Positions 36,774 through 47,059 of a stretch of 64,000 nt of DNA are shown here, piece after piece. Source of the DNA: Chloroflexi bacterium TSY (GTDB taxonomy: Bacteria; Chloroflexota; Anaerolineae; Caldilineales; Caldilineaceae); NCBI GenBank assembly GCA_019217005.1, contig JAHBNG010000029.1, forward strand, positions 1 to 64,000. Reading direction: 5' to 3'. Position 1 is the stretch's first letter. The number at the start of each line of letters is the position of its first letter. Under the pieces are notes generated by a model. That model made no database searches and had not been told where the DNA came from. It saw nothing but the letters and a program-made list of their open reading frames with translations. Position numbers and translations under genes: made by a program.

Positions 36774-37526
36774 ATGACTTACCCTATCCGATTTGTGGTC
36801 TGTACCTATAATTTGTGGAATGACCAGCGTTGGCTCGACCGTCAGGAGTCGTTAAGAAAATTTCTGGCGTATCACTTGCCGGATATCTTGTGCGTACAGG
36901 AGTTTCGGCCTGTAACACGAGATTGTCTTGATGATGCTCTGAAAACGCATCAGCGCGTAGAAGATCCCTTTGAAGGCTGGTCGTATGAGGGAAATATCTA
37001 TTGGCACCGTGACCTGTTTGAATTAGTAGAATACGGAGCTGAAGATATTGGCATATTGGAAAAGTTGCGGCGTCTTTTTTGGGTTCGTTTGCGTTTGCGG
37101 GGCGTTGGGCAACAGCAAACCTTGTTAGTTGCTACCGCCCATTACACCTATTACGGCAACCAACGAGAAAGGACAGAAGGCATTAATCCCCGCATAGACC
37201 AGGCTCAAAAAACGGTTGAGACATTGAACAAATTGGTGCCTGCATCTGAACCGCTGTTATTTATGGGCGATTTGAACGACTTTGCCCTCCCTATCGATGT
37301 TTTGCATCAAGGTGGATTAACCAACTCTTTTTTGGCTCTGGGGCGAATGCCGGCACCAACTTGGCCGGCACCTCCTATTGCGCAAGGCCCCCCGGCGATT
37401 CTTGATTGGATTCTACACCGTGGCCCCATCCGCCCCATGACCAGCGGTGTAGTCGATTTTTATGCGGGCGATCTACCCCCGTCTGACCATAAGCCCGTAA
37501 TGGCAACCTATCGCTTCATTAGGTGA
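36774..37526 (+). CDS. Endonuclease/exonuclease/phosphatase (EEP) family hydrolase
   Basis: A 250-residue metal-dependent phosphoesterase of the EEP fold. Visible motifs: CTYNLW with N13, DILCVQEFRP with E43, ATAHYTYYG, LLFMGDLNDF (D and N of the GDxN motif) and SDHKPVMATYRF near the end. GGAGGAG lies before the ATG. It could act on phosphodiester lipids, nucleic acids or sugar phosphates; the sequence does not say. About 75 bp covering its ribosome site and first codons is repeated at 41046-41120. Confidence 0.85.
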   Translation: MTYPIRFVVCTYNLWNDQRWLDRQESLRKFLAYHLPDILCVQEFRPVTRDCLDDALKTHQRVEDPFEGWSYEGNIYWHRDLFELVEYGAEDIGILEKLRRLFWVRLRLRGVGQQQTLLVATAHYTYYGNQRERTEGINPRIDQAQKTVETLNKLVPASEPLLFMGDLNDFALPIDVLHQGGLTNSFLALGRMPAPTWPAPPIAQGPPAILDWILHRGPIRPMTSGVVDFYAGDLPPSDHKPVMATYRFIR

Positions 37527-37580
37527 AGACGAACAAATATCGATTATTCATCCGATGCAGCAGCGAAAGGATAAATAAAT

Positions 37581-38205
37581 ATGGACCCTGAAGAAATATT
37601 ACAGCGGATCAATACCGCAAAAACTGACCAGGAAGTGGCCGAGCTATATGATAAGTGGGCCAAAAGCTACGACCCGGATTTAGAACAACTCCGCCCCGGC
37701 AATGAGGGGGCCAACCGGACGATCGAGTGGTTCGTTCAATACGTGCCCACTGACGCCAAGGTGTTGGACGCTGGCAGCGGGTACAGGTGGGGTAGGCGAA
37801 CTGCTGCACCAGCGCGGTTATCGCAACCTGGTGGGGCTCGATATTTCAGCGGGCATGTTGGCCGAAGCCCGCCAGAAAAAGATCTACAGTGACCTTCAGG
37901 TTGGAATTCTGGGCGAACCGCTAGACCTCCCCAGCGATACATTTGATGCCGTCATCAGTGTTGGGCTCTTCACCGTGGAACATCCGCCGCCACCCAGCAG
38001 CTTCGAGGCGTTAATTCGGGTGACGAAGCCGGGTGGACACATCGTCTTTCTCTTGCACAACGCTCTGGCGAGTGATTTCAAGCCGAAACTGGAAGCGCTG
38101 GAGACAGCCGGCAAGTGGGCTCTCGCCGAGGTGAGCCCAATCATCCGTACCGTGACTAGCGGCAAACCGCACCCTGGAAGTCGCGTGCATGTCTATCAGG
38201 TGTGA
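37581..38205 (+). pseudogene. SAM-dependent methyltransferase, frameshifted paralogue
   Basis: A paralogue of the methyltransferase at 8402. Frame one starts MDPEEILQRINTAKTDQEVA and reaches KVLDAGSG; the frame then moves by one base within motif I (about 37780-37786) and continues AGTGGVGELLHQRGYRNLVG, FDAVISVGLFTVEHPP and VTKPGGHIVFLLHN. The expected motif is LDAGAGTGGVG, so a single extra or missing base in a G/C-rich run explains the break. It may be a sequencing error; otherwise the gene is inactive. Confidence 0.8.
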
Positions 38206-38269
38206 TTGATAACATAAACTCGTACCAGTGTCTCAGAATCGCTGAGGCTATGATGGAGATTGAATTGTA

Positions 38270-39559
38270 ATGGACGCATCTCAAAGTTATTGGGCCGACC
38301 GCTCATGGAACGCTTTCCCCGGCGGCTCTTTGGGGGAGTACAACTTGCCCCAAGACCTGTCTGTTGTGCTGACGCAGGGCAAAGGATCAAAAGTTTTCGA
38401 CACCCTGGGCCGAGAGTATATTGACCTGACGATGGGGTGGGGGTCGGTAATGTTGGGACACGCTCACCCCGCTATTGGCGAAGCGGTCAGGAAGCAGGTC
38501 GACCTGGGTTCAAACTTTGCCTACGTCTCGCAGCCCGCCCTGGAATTGGCCGAAACGATGATTGAGGCCATTCCCTGCGCTGAGAAAGTGCGTTTCTGTG
38601 CGTCCGGCACCGAGGCTACAATGTATGCCGTGCGTTTTGCCCGAGCTTTCACTGGACGCAGCAAGATTGTGAAGTTTGAGGGCGCTTATCACGGGGCCAA
38701 TGAAGTCGGTACGATGAGTCTGTTTCCGCAGCAGTCTCTCGACTTCCCCAAGAGCGAGCCCACTTCGGCCGGATTTCCCAAAGAGGTCCACGAGAACACG
38801 TTGATTGCGCCCTATAACGACCTGGAAACCACAAGCCGCATCATCTGCGAAAATGCATCGGACATTGCAGCCGTTATTGTTGAGCCTCTGCATCGCTGCA
38901 CCTCGCCGGAACCGGGATTTCTTGAGGGGCTACGGCACGTTACGCGGGAGAATGATGTCCTCTTGATTTTTGATGAAGTGGTGACCGGCTTCCGCCTGGC
39001 ATATGGCGGTGCTCAGGAATATTATGGCGTTGTGCCTGATTTGGCTGCTTACGGCAAAGGTTTGGGAGGCGGTTACCCAATTGGCGCGATTGCCGGGCGG
39101 GCCGATATTTTGGATTTGTGCGCCGAGGCGGACCTAGGTGAAGAGCGGTATGTTTGGTTTGCGTCGTCGGTGGGGGGCAATCCGATCACGGCCACGGCTG
39201 CTCTGGTCACCCTTAAAGAGATGCGGCAACCGGGTATCTACCAACGTTTTTTCGCCATCGGTGAAAAGTTACGCCAGGGTCTTCGGGCTATGCTTGAAGA
39301 ACTCAACATTAAGGCCCAAGTTCTGGGTGACGGTCCTCTGTGTGCCGTCTCATTTACAGACAAGCCGGTGGTTGATTATCGCACCGCTTTTCAGGCGGAT
39401 GGAGTCAAGGCCAGGACGTTTACCCTGGGCTTGTTTGCTAATGGTGTCTTTCTCAATCCGATGTCAACCAAACTGTATATCTCGCTGGCCCATGCTGATG
39501 AGGACATCGCTCGGATTCACGATATTGCATTTGATGTATTGAAGGGGATTGGAGATTAG
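38270..39559 (+). CDS. GSA-aminotransferase-like class III aminotransferase, second copy
   Basis: A 429-residue paralogue of the enzyme at 31002, about 88-90% identical by eye, with the same PLP lysine segment AAYGKGLGGGYPIGA, the same CASGTEATMYAVRFAR and the same C-terminus DVLKGIGD. The N-terminus is four residues longer (MDASQSYWADRSW). GGAGATTGAATTGTA precedes the ATG. It is intact, while much of the duplicated DNA around it is degraded, which suggests selection for a second copy or a recent duplication. Confidence 0.87.
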   Translation: MDASQSYWADRSWNAFPGGSLGEYNLPQDLSVVLTQGKGSKVFDTLGREYIDLTMGWGSVMLGHAHPAIGEAVRKQVDLGSNFAYVSQPALELAETMIEAIPCAEKVRFCASGTEATMYAVRFARAFTGRSKIVKFEGAYHGANEVGTMSLFPQQSLDFPKSEPTSAGFPKEVHENTLIAPYNDLETTSRIICENASDIAAVIVEPLHRCTSPEPGFLEGLRHVTRENDVLLIFDEVVTGFRLAYGGAQEYYGVVPDLAAYGKGLGGGYPIGAIAGRADILDLCAEADLGEERYVWFASSVGGNPITATAALVTLKEMRQPGIYQRFFAIGEKLRQGLRAMLEELNIKAQVLGDGPLCAVSFTDKPVVDYRTAFQADGVKARTFTLGLFANGVFLNPMSTKLYISLAHADEDIARIHDIAFDVLKGIGD

Positions 39560-39657
39560 TGCCTAACCCCTGATTTTCTTGTACATTCTATAGTCCATTT
39601 TGGATTTTGGCACGAAACTTTATCAAAATGGGTGGAAGAAGTGAGGACTTCAACTAA

Positions 39658-40861
39658 GTGAGTCGATCGCCCTGGCAGGTTGTCATACCGGTTAGTCTTG
39701 GTACAGCCCTTTCGCTGGTCGGAGATAGCTCCTTGTATACAGTACTTGCGACCCATACCGAAGAAGCCGGAGTCGCCCTGGCATCCGTGGGTCTGCTGCT
39801 TTCGGCCAATCGTTGGATCCGACTCCCACTAAACCCGGTTGTAGGTTTATGGATCGAGGGCCGCCACCGCCGCCGGTTTTTTGTACCCGCCTTATTTATC
39901 GGAGCCCTGTCAACTGCGATTTACGCACTGAATATTGGCTACATTCCCTTCCTCTTGGCTCGGATCCTTTGGGGTCTGGCCTGGGTTGGCATTTGGGTCA
40001 CCGGGAATACGATCGTATTGGATGCTAGTCCCCCCGAAAATCGAGGCCGCTGGGTGGGTATCTACCAGACCGCCTTCTTTTTAGGGACGGCCGGGGGTGC
40101 TATCCTTGGCGGACTGTTGACAGACGGGGTTGGCTACCGCGCCGCGATGGCAATCAATGCGGCAATCACGCTCATTGGCGCGCTCATAGCACTCTTCTTT
40201 TTACCCGAAACTCGGGATTGGCAAAAAAGCCAGGCAAGTTCGGGGACCGGGACCGAGCAGCTTGAACCTAGCCCTGTTGAATCGGGTCAAACTATGAAGA
40301 ACCTATCCAAAACCACCCGGCTCACGAATCGTTTGCGCTTGACACCTGGTCATCTGCAATTGCTATCGGCCTCCTCGGTGCTTGGCGCCAATCGAATTGC
40401 AATCTACGGCATGTTGACCGCCACGCTGGGGCTCTATTTGCAGCAGGAGTTCGGCACTCAGATTTCGCTGCCGAGCGGTCCGGTTGGCAGCGCAACCCTG
40501 ACCGGCCTCGGCCTCGGTCTGACCACGTTGGTGAGCATGCTTTCGGCACCGATTTCTGGAAGCTTATCGGATCGGGCTGCTTATCATTGCAGTAGCCTCC
40601 GGCAGCAACACCAGCATACCCACCGCTATTGTCGGCGATGCCAGTCCCGCGGGTCAGCGGAGCAGGTGGCTGGGCGGCATGTATACTGTCGGCGACCTCG
40701 CCAGCGCTATTGGCCCACCGTTTGTTTTCTGGCTCATCCCGTTGACCGGGCTCAAGTCTGTATATCTCCTGGCCACCGTCATCTTTGGGGCGGTCTGGAT
40801 CGTCTCATTGTATTGGGGGCTTCGACAGGCTTCACCGGAAGCGATATTAGCCGCAAAATAA
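39658..40861 (+). pseudogene. MFS transporter, frameshifted near its C-terminus
   Basis: Starts with GTG at 39658 after AGGACTT. The first ~305 residues show nine or ten membrane segments, with an RWIRLPLNPVVGLWIEGRHR loop after TM2, and SAPISGSLSDR near 40565. The frame is then lost, and the last ~60 residues (MYTVGDLASAIGPPFVFWLI ... WGLRQASPEAI) lie in another frame at 40679-40861. A one-base shift near 40575 would join them, with IIAVASGSN-like sequence between. It is an indel-inactivated transporter or a sequencing error. Confidence 0.75.
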
Positions 40862-40904
40862 CTTATCATTTCAGCACTTGAACCGAGAACTATTCTATGG
40901 CATC

Positions 40905-41060
40905 TGGCGGCGCGTGCAAGTGGGTGTGGCGAAACTCAGCATCCATTCGTAACCGACAAACAAAGGTAACCTTGATTTGTTTGCGTTGACAACGTTGGAC
41001 CAAGGCGACACTGGCGAAAGCACCATCGCCGACCAAAACAATTTCTCGCTCTGGTTGCCA
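40905..41060 (-). pseudogene. DDE transposase shard
   Basis: The minus strand reads EREIVLVGDGAFASVALVQR and then VTFVCRLRMDAEF. V-G-D-G-A-[FY]-A plus R-L-R-x-D-A is the second-acidic-residue segment of a widespread DDE transposase group. Nothing else of that element remains. Confidence 0.6.
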
Positions 41061-41120
41061 CCGACTTGTATGGAGGAGTTTTATTATGACTTACCCTATC
41101 CGATTTGTGGTCTGTACCTA
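41046..41120 (+). repeat. Duplicated 5' end of the EEP hydrolase gene
   Basis: The segment GCCACCGACTTGTATGGAGG through the ribosome site and first ~12 codons (MTYPIRFVVCTY) is a near-perfect copy of 36746-36811. It then diverges. This is a shard of a second EEP copy. Confidence 0.8.
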
Positions 41121-41167
41121 TATATCATTCCTGTCTTTCACCACTCGAGCGAAATCTAAAGTTTATG

Positions 41168-41273
41168 AAGTTTCAATCTTGAAATCCACGCCCTACACTC
41201 GCCTTTGTTGGACATCGCCAATTTACATGTGGCCTGCTCAGTCAATAACTGCGAATTTTTAGAGCTGCATGAT
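41168..41273 (+). pseudogene. Shard of an enolase-superfamily gene
   Basis: About 105 bp, ~94% identical to 29744-29849. The encoded residues FNLEIHALHSPLLDIANLH and then CEFLELHD are the same as in the complete enzyme. Both sides are joined to unrelated shards. Confidence 0.75.
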
Positions 41274-41274
41274 C

Positions 41275-41787
41275 GCAAAGGATTGAGGCTACGGGCCAAA
41301 CTACCATAGCCGATAAAGCCAACCGGTTGATCATAAAGCATAAAGGTGCCAACGTTGCCCTCTTTCGAATAGCGTTCTTCATTCGCGCGCATGGCCCGAT
41401 CACCGACCACGATTTCGCGTCCAGCAGCCAAAGCTAGACCCAGGGCCATTTCAGCCACTTGACGGGCAAAGGCAGGGGCACAGGTCAAAACGTGGATTCG
41501 ATTTTCATAGCAATAGTCATAGTCAAATTCAAGGGGAAGCTCCCAGAGACGGTCAGGATCGCCCGCAGTTGAAGGGCCTGATAGAGCAAATCGCCATAAC
41601 GCCAGCGCGCGCAGATAATCGCCTCGGCTTCGGACAACGCTTCAGCCACGGCTTCGATAGGCATTGGCTCATTTTTCGCCCATATCACGTCGGCCATATC
41701 ATGGAGGCGAATCAGATCTGCATCTGAGAAGATTTCGTCCACACCTCGATAATGAGGATCGACGATGACTTTAGGTTTGGTCAGCAT
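41275..41787 (-). pseudogene. D-2-hydroxyacid dehydrogenase, truncated and frameshifted
   Basis: Frame one (41787-41485) starts MLTKPKVIVDPHYRGVDEIF and covers the substrate-domain half. After a shift near 41530 the second frame reads CAPAFARQVAEMALGLALAA and QPVGFIGYGSLARSLNPLR, reaching the Rossmann glycine loop. It is then cut off at the joint with the enolase-family shard. The C-terminal catalytic Arg, Glu and His are missing. Confidence 0.75.
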
Positions 41788-41837
41788 TGTGTTTCTCCAT
41801 AACTTTTTTGCGGTTGAATTTAATACGATGACCAGAT

Positions 41838-42839
41838 TTACAATATTACCTGCCCAAAATTCGCCTTTTCGGTCAGATGACCGTAGCGGGCTTGAAGTTG
41901 GCTGATAATCTCCGCTTCTAATGGCGGCAAATCGAGCGTAGCCAAATTCATCTCGACTTCTTCTGGCTTTTGTGCCCCCATAATAATGCAGGACGCGCCT
42001 GGCGGCGTCAGTGAAAAACGCATGGCCGCCTGCGCCAAATTGGTATAGGGTTCGTGCACGGCAAAAGCGGCAATGCCTTCTACATTTTCCAGAATAAATT
42101 CCAGATTTTCCCGATTGTATCGCGAGCGGTGATCGGTCTCTGGAAAGACGTGCCCCGGCTTATAGAAGCCGGTTAACAGGCCACTTTCCAATACAGACCG
42201 GACCACAATGCCCGTGCCATTTTGGTGGGCTTTTTCAATGGCACTCAAATTCATCTGCCGTAAAATATTGTAAACTAGCTGAATTACATCGAGCTGGCCG
42301 GTAGCCATATACCTATCGCACAAGGCCTGCGTAGCCGGCGTCACGTCTGGCCCTTTGATCGAAGCCCCGATCGCGCGAATGCGGCCGCTCTCCTTCAACG
42401 CAGTCAATTTGGCTAGCGAACGCTCGATCAGATCGGGTTCAGACGGTGGTTGATGAAGATAGTACAGGTCGAGATAGTCGGTACCCAGATCTTGCAGGCA
42501 CCTGTTCAGATCCGCCTCGATATGGACTTCGATCTCCGCGTGGGTTTCGGGCCTAAGGCCGGCAAAAGTCTTAGAAGCGATCAGGACCCGATCGCGCTGG
42601 CCCATCTGCTTCAGATATTTGCCGATGATCTTCTCCACCCCGTTGTAAACCCGAGCTGTATCGATGAAATTCCCGCCGCTCTCGACGTACGTGTCGAGGA
42701 CGGCCAAAGCCTCCTTTTCCGGCGTACCGCTGTAGCCAAAGTACCCCGTTTCCGGGACAGCCAAAGGCCAGGTACCCAATCCAAGTTCGCTAACCTCTAA
42801 GCCAGAATTGCCCAATGGGCGTTTTTTGGGTATCCCCAT
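41838..42839 (-). CDS. Aldo/keto reductase
   Basis: A 333-residue NADPH-dependent AKR, cytoplasmic. The catalytic tetrad is D60 (NFIDTARVY), Y65, K90 (IASKTF) and H129 (YYLHQPP). The cofactor-binding C-terminus has SLTPPGASCIIMGAQKPEEV. The layout is that of the AKR11/AKR13-like bacterial oxidoreductases. AAAGGAG precedes the ATG. No operon partner is intact; the neighbouring 2-hydroxyacid dehydrogenase remnant is downstream on the same strand, so the two may once have been coexpressed. Confidence 0.9.
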   Translation of the reverse strand: MGIPKKRPLGNSGLEVSELGLGTWPLAVPETGYFGYSGTPEKEALAVLDTYVESGGNFIDTARVYNGVEKIIGKYLKQMGQRDRVLIASKTFAGLRPETHAEIEVHIEADLNRCLQDLGTDYLDLYYLHQPPSEPDLIERSLAKLTALKESGRIRAIGASIKGPDVTPATQALCDRYMATGQLDVIQLVYNILRQMNLSAIEKAHQNGTGIVVRSVLESGLLTGFYKPGHVFPETDHRSRYNRENLEFILENVEGIAAFAVHEPYTNLAQAAMRFSLTPPGASCIIMGAQKPEEVEMNLATLDLPPLEAEIISQLQARYGHLTEKANFGQVIL

Positions 42840-43507
42840 GATTTTCTCCTTTGAAGATATCTATGAGTTCAGTGCAAAAAGCCTATCTCACTATGAAGGA
42901 ACTGAAGCTTTTCCTTCCCTCCTTTAGTAACTTCGCACACTTCATGGTTGATTTTCTCTTTTTATAGTAGATTCATCTATGAATATATTGCGGTTCAGTT
43001 CGATGAGCATTGCCAGGGTCCGGCCACCCGACCGTGATCAATGATGTAGTACACTCGACGCTCCGCCAGGACTGATTTTACCTCAGTTGCAATCATGTCC
43101 AAATCGGTCAACCCCACGCTGTCTGCCCCGAGCAATAGAGATATTAGGGCTTTGTTGCAGACAATGAGGATTAGTGAAGGAACAGAAGGACACAAATGTT
43201 CATGCAAACCTATGACAACTTTTATGTGTTGAACGACAGATGGCGCAATCAAGTTCTGTGGCAGAGTTCGACGCATTTCGTTTGGGAAATCGCAAAGGGT
43301 CTTGATAAACCAACTATTGTATGGAATAATAGATTAATCGCAGAAACCGCTGTCAGAATGTCTTATAAATACACAGCACTCCCGTATTCTGAATTAAGCA
43401 GATGTCAGCGTAATTAGGCTGGTTGTTTGCGGTATAATTAGGCCTATTGCTGGTATCATGATGATCAGCTAAGAAAGTCTGGGCAGGTATAGTTGAGGAA
43501 AGGGGTA
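42840..43507. other. Intergenic stretch with unassigned short frames
   Basis: About 670 bp. The minus strand at ~43005-43140 reads DSVGLTDLDMIATEVKSVLA, protein-like but too short to place. A plus-strand 73-codon frame at 43196-43417 starts after GGAACAGAAGGACAC and looks possible, but resembles nothing I know. No terminator or RNA gene was identified. Confidence 0.35.
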
Positions 43508-44212
43508 ATGACAAGGCCAATGAACACCTACGAAGTTAGCGTTCAAGAAGGATATGGATATTGGGCAGATCAGTATGACCAGGAAGACAATGCCCTGATC
43601 ATACTTGAAGAAGCCCTAACCTTGCCCATGCTCTCTGCCATTCCAATCAATCAGGTTCTTGATCTTGGGACTGGCACTGGGCGGTACGCTTTACATTTGG
43701 CCGCTCAAGGAGCCGAGGTTACAGCCCTGGATCAATCGGAAGCCATGTTGGCTAAAGCCAGACAAGCAGCAAGCCACGCCGGGCTGTCTATTCGATTTAT
43801 CCAGCAAGGTCTCGAAGAGCGGCTACCCAGTTTGGCTGAACGCTTTGACCTGGTCCTGGCAGCCCTGGTCCTTTGTCACGTGGCGGATCTTGATGCTGTG
43901 ATCCGAGAAATCTATCGGGTTGTGTCTCCTGGTGGTCACCTGATCATCACCGATTTTCATCCAGCGGTCATTGCCGCTGGATGGCGTACCCAATTTACCA
44001 GTCAAGCTGGAACCTACTTATTACCCACAGCCGGCCATACCCGTGAACAGTATCTGACCTCTGTGGCAGATACAGGATTTCAGCTCCAGGCAGTTGAGGA
44101 AGGTTTGGTCCGTGATGTCCCACCAGGCTATATCCCCGAAGATGTACTTGTTCAAGATGGTGACAAACCATTTTGCTTGGTCATTCAAGCATCCAAGCCA
44201 GGTATCTCCTAA
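43508..44212 (+). CDS. Class I SAM-dependent methyltransferase
   Basis: A ~234-residue methyltransferase. Motif I is QVLDLGTGTGRYALHLAAQG, followed by VTALDQSEAMLAKARQ and LVLAALVLCHVADLDAVI, with PGGHLIITDFHP as the post-motif strand. AGGAAAGGGG stands just before the ATG at 43508, preferred over the TTG at 43493. It is not closely related to the pair at 8402 and 37581. Substrate unknown; intact. Confidence 0.88.
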   Translation: MTRPMNTYEVSVQEGYGYWADQYDQEDNALIILEEALTLPMLSAIPINQVLDLGTGTGRYALHLAAQGAEVTALDQSEAMLAKARQAASHAGLSIRFIQQGLEERLPSLAERFDLVLAALVLCHVADLDAVIREIYRVVSPGGHLIITDFHPAVIAAGWRTQFTSQAGTYLLPTAGHTREQYLTSVADTGFQLQAVEEGLVRDVPPGYIPEDVLVQDGDKPFCLVIQASKPGIS

Positions 44213-44670
44213 CGATGCGTTTCTAGGAGATGCGTGATGCTTGGCGATACATCGCACGGATCGGGTTTAGTTAGGTTCACCTTCTCGCCCTTAAGACGCG
44301 GCGTTGGCACCTTGCCTAAGATATCCTTCCCTGTTTTAGGAAACCATCCCCCTGTTACAAACCGACCCCCCCTTTACCTCGGGCCAATAGTATTCACTTC
44401 CGCTCAAATAATCAAAAGGACCCAAAAATGTCACGTCGTCGACCACCGAACCTTACTCCGCATGAGGCGCTGGAGCTTCACAAGCAGGCGTTGGTCATTG
44501 ATACCCAACAGCCCCCTCTCACTTCTGGACTTGTATTCACACCCGGCATGCGCGAATCGCTGGAAGAACTGGCCACCTTTGGCCGCACGCAGGCTGAAGC
44601 GGTGGCCGTTCTTGAGAATGTCCTGGCAAGGGAAATCCAGGTGTCAGAGGGGGCGGGTCAGATCTATCTA

Positions 44671-45991
44671 GTACAAAGAGGCATAAATGATTACGCAGAT
44701 AGAGCCTTGCCCTTGTAGGTCCACTGGAAAGGTTTAGCCATAGTTTGGTTGTAGTAGTCAATGAAAGCGAAAACTTTGTTGCGTAAGTCATCAAGAGAAA
44801 GAAAAGAACCTTTGCGCAATAGTTTACGGACCAAAATGCTAATCCAGATTTCAATCTGATTCATCCAGGAAGCATGTTTAGGCGTATAGTAGAAGACAAT
44901 GCGATGTTCTTGATGGGACAAGAATTCGGCACGAGTCTTCATGGATTCGAGGATGCCAGATTTGCCTTTACACCAAGATCACAGGTGATGTCCGACTCAG
45001 CGGCCACGTAGCGAACAAGAGATTCGGAGCAATGGATGTTGAGATTATCAACCACGATATGCCAACGTTTGATGTGAGGGTGTGCCTCAACCATCTGGCG
45101 AATATGTGCAACATAATCGTGCTCGGTGCGGGTGGGTTCAGCAGTGACCCAGAGAATGCCACCCAAGGCAACATTGAATGTCAGGATGAAGGCTAAGGTG
45201 CCATGACGGATATACTCATGCTCAATGAGACGGTCTTTGCCAGGGACAGTTGGATGATCGGGATATTTCCTTTCGAGGGCTTGAACCCCTGTCTTTTCAT
45301 CGTTGGAAACAACGAGTTCACCCTTCTTCGCCAGTTCAGAAGCACGGGCATAGAGGTCATTGATGGTTTGGCTCTTCACCTCAAAGAGTTCATCCTTGGG
45401 CGTGTTTTGCCAGTAGCGACTCATATGGGGCCGAATTGATGCATCTTTTTAAAAGCCTCGCCGCATGTCTGGGTGAGATACTTTCTACTATATTTCGCTT
45501 GACCAGTTCGTCGGCGATTTCTCGCCCTGTCCATTCGCTGATGGGACGCCCGCACTTCTCTGGCGATTCACAGGCCAAGGCTTCCAGTTGGCATCTTTGG
45601 TCTGCCGTGATTACGGACGGTGCCCCAGGACGTGGCAGGTCTTCCAACCTCTCTTGCGCTGTGAGTTCTTCCAGCGGTATCGCTTCTAGAGCTAGCCATC
45701 TCTTTTCCAGTTGAAGACCGTTTTGCGAGACACGCCCACTTCTAGGCTAATTGTCCCAGAATCTTTACCCGCAGCTGCGTACAAAATTATCTGCGCTCGC
45801 TTGACCATCTGTTGGCCCGTTGTGTGCCCCTTGACTAACTGCTCTAGACCTTCTTTCGCTTTTGGGCTTAGTTCGATTTTTTCGGCTTCTGGACCTGGCA
45901 TCTCTTTTTCTCCTTCTTTGGGATATTATCGATGCCTCCAGTTTACATAACTCCTGCAATTATCTATGTAATCATTTATGCCTTTCTGTGC
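44671..45991 (-). mobile_element. IS630-family insertion sequence (1321 bp)
   Basis: The terminal repeats GTACAAAGAGGCATAAATGA and, at the other end, the complement of GCACAGAAAGGCATAAATGA match at about 27 of 30 positions. It is flanked by TA (44669-44670 and 45992-45993), the TA duplication of the IS630/Tc1/mariner superfamily. It encodes a transposase on the minus strand. Confidence 0.9.
44691..45901 (-). pseudogene. IS630-family transposase, frameshifted
   Basis: From 45901 leftwards: an HTH with LEQLVKGHTTGQQMVKRAQI and SLEVGVSRKTVFNWKRDG; a second HTH with LACESPEKCGRPISEWTGRE and ISPRHAARLLKR. The DDE_3 catalytic part has VVSNDEKTGVQALERKYP (first D), WHIVVDNLNIH (second D) and YYTPKHASWMNQIEIW (with the third acidic residue E). 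It lies in four frames with shifts near 45660, 45410 and 44940. The element therefore looks non-autonomous now unless it uses frameshifting. Confidence 0.85.
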
Positions 45992-47059
45992 TAGATATGT
46001 GGAAGCGTTCAGGCGTCACCGCGGCATGCGGCACCTATTCGGGTTGGGGTCTTGCGACTGCCTTCGAAGAGACCATACGCAAGATTGCCAACGCGCAAGC
46101 GATCGTCAATGCCCTCAATAGGTCCATGCTGCTGGTTAGGTGCGCCAGTGATATTGAACAGGCCCACGCCGAAAACAAGTATGGTGTCGTTATCGACTTC
46201 CAAAATACGCATCCATTGGCCGATGATCTCAGTCGGGTGGATCTTTTTTATGGTCTGGGGCTGCGGATGGTCCAGTTGAACTATAATCTCCAGGATCTCG
46301 TCGGCGATGGCTGTACCGAAACGTATCAGGGCGGACTGACCTATTTTGGCAAAGAACTAGTAGCGATGCTGAATGACCGTAATATTTTGGTCGACGTCAG
46401 TCACAGCAGCGAACAGGTTGGCTGGGACGCGATGGAGATCTCTACTGCTCCGGTCATCGTATCGCATTCGTCCAGCAAAGTTGTGGCCTATCACGATCGC
46501 GGCAAGAGTGATGAATTCGCCAGAGCGATTGCTGAGCAGGGCGGGTATTTCGGGGTTGTCGCCATTCCCGGCTTCATCCGTGAAAGCCCTGGGGCGACCC
46601 TAGAAGACGTTGTCAAACATATCGATCATCTCGTCGATGTTTGTGGTATTGATCATGTGGGCATTGGCACCGACAAAGCAGGACCCGGGCCGACAACTAG
46701 TTCGATGATCGAGTATCCTGACGACATGGCGAAACAGCTCCCTGGAGAATTCAACCGATTCGGTTTTCGCGCTGAAGAACACCGGCTAACCGCTGATTAC
46801 GATATGGCCGACTTCCAAAGCTTCGGCGACTGGCCCAACATCACGGTCGCTCTCGCCGCCGCAGGCTATACTGAGGATGAGCTACGCAAGCTTCTGGGAC
46901 TAAACTATTTACGCGTCTTTACAGAGGTAGTAGGATAACAACAATCCTACGTTGATATTGGTGGCATTGTGGTATACACCCAGACGTTGTACACTGCAAT
47001 CTAGGTACCATTCGGAAAACCCAATACTACGATCATATACTACAAGATGAGGACTTCCC

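Larger units (their letters stand above)
44428..46938 (+). pseudogene. Membrane dipeptidase (peptidase family M19), split by an IS630-type element
   Basis: The 5' part (44428-44670, 81 codons, MSRRRPPNLTPHEALELHKQ to GAGQIYL) and the 3' part (45994-46938, DMWKRSGVTAACGTYSG ... VFTEVVG) join in frame when the inserted element and one TA are removed. The repaired protein has ~395 residues, normal for M19 zinc dipeptidases. Conserved segments are VVIDFQNTHPL, ILVDVSHSSEQ, VIVSHSSSK and DHVGIGTDKAG. The usual N-terminal H-x-D appears as IDTQQ, so this is a divergent subgroup. The insertion should abolish function. Confidence 0.9.

Noticed and set aside
44691..45901. Programmed frameshifting in the IS630 transposase
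   Set aside because: There are three separate shifts, not the single slippery site seen in productive IS630 frameshifting, and no A6G-type heptamer was found at them.
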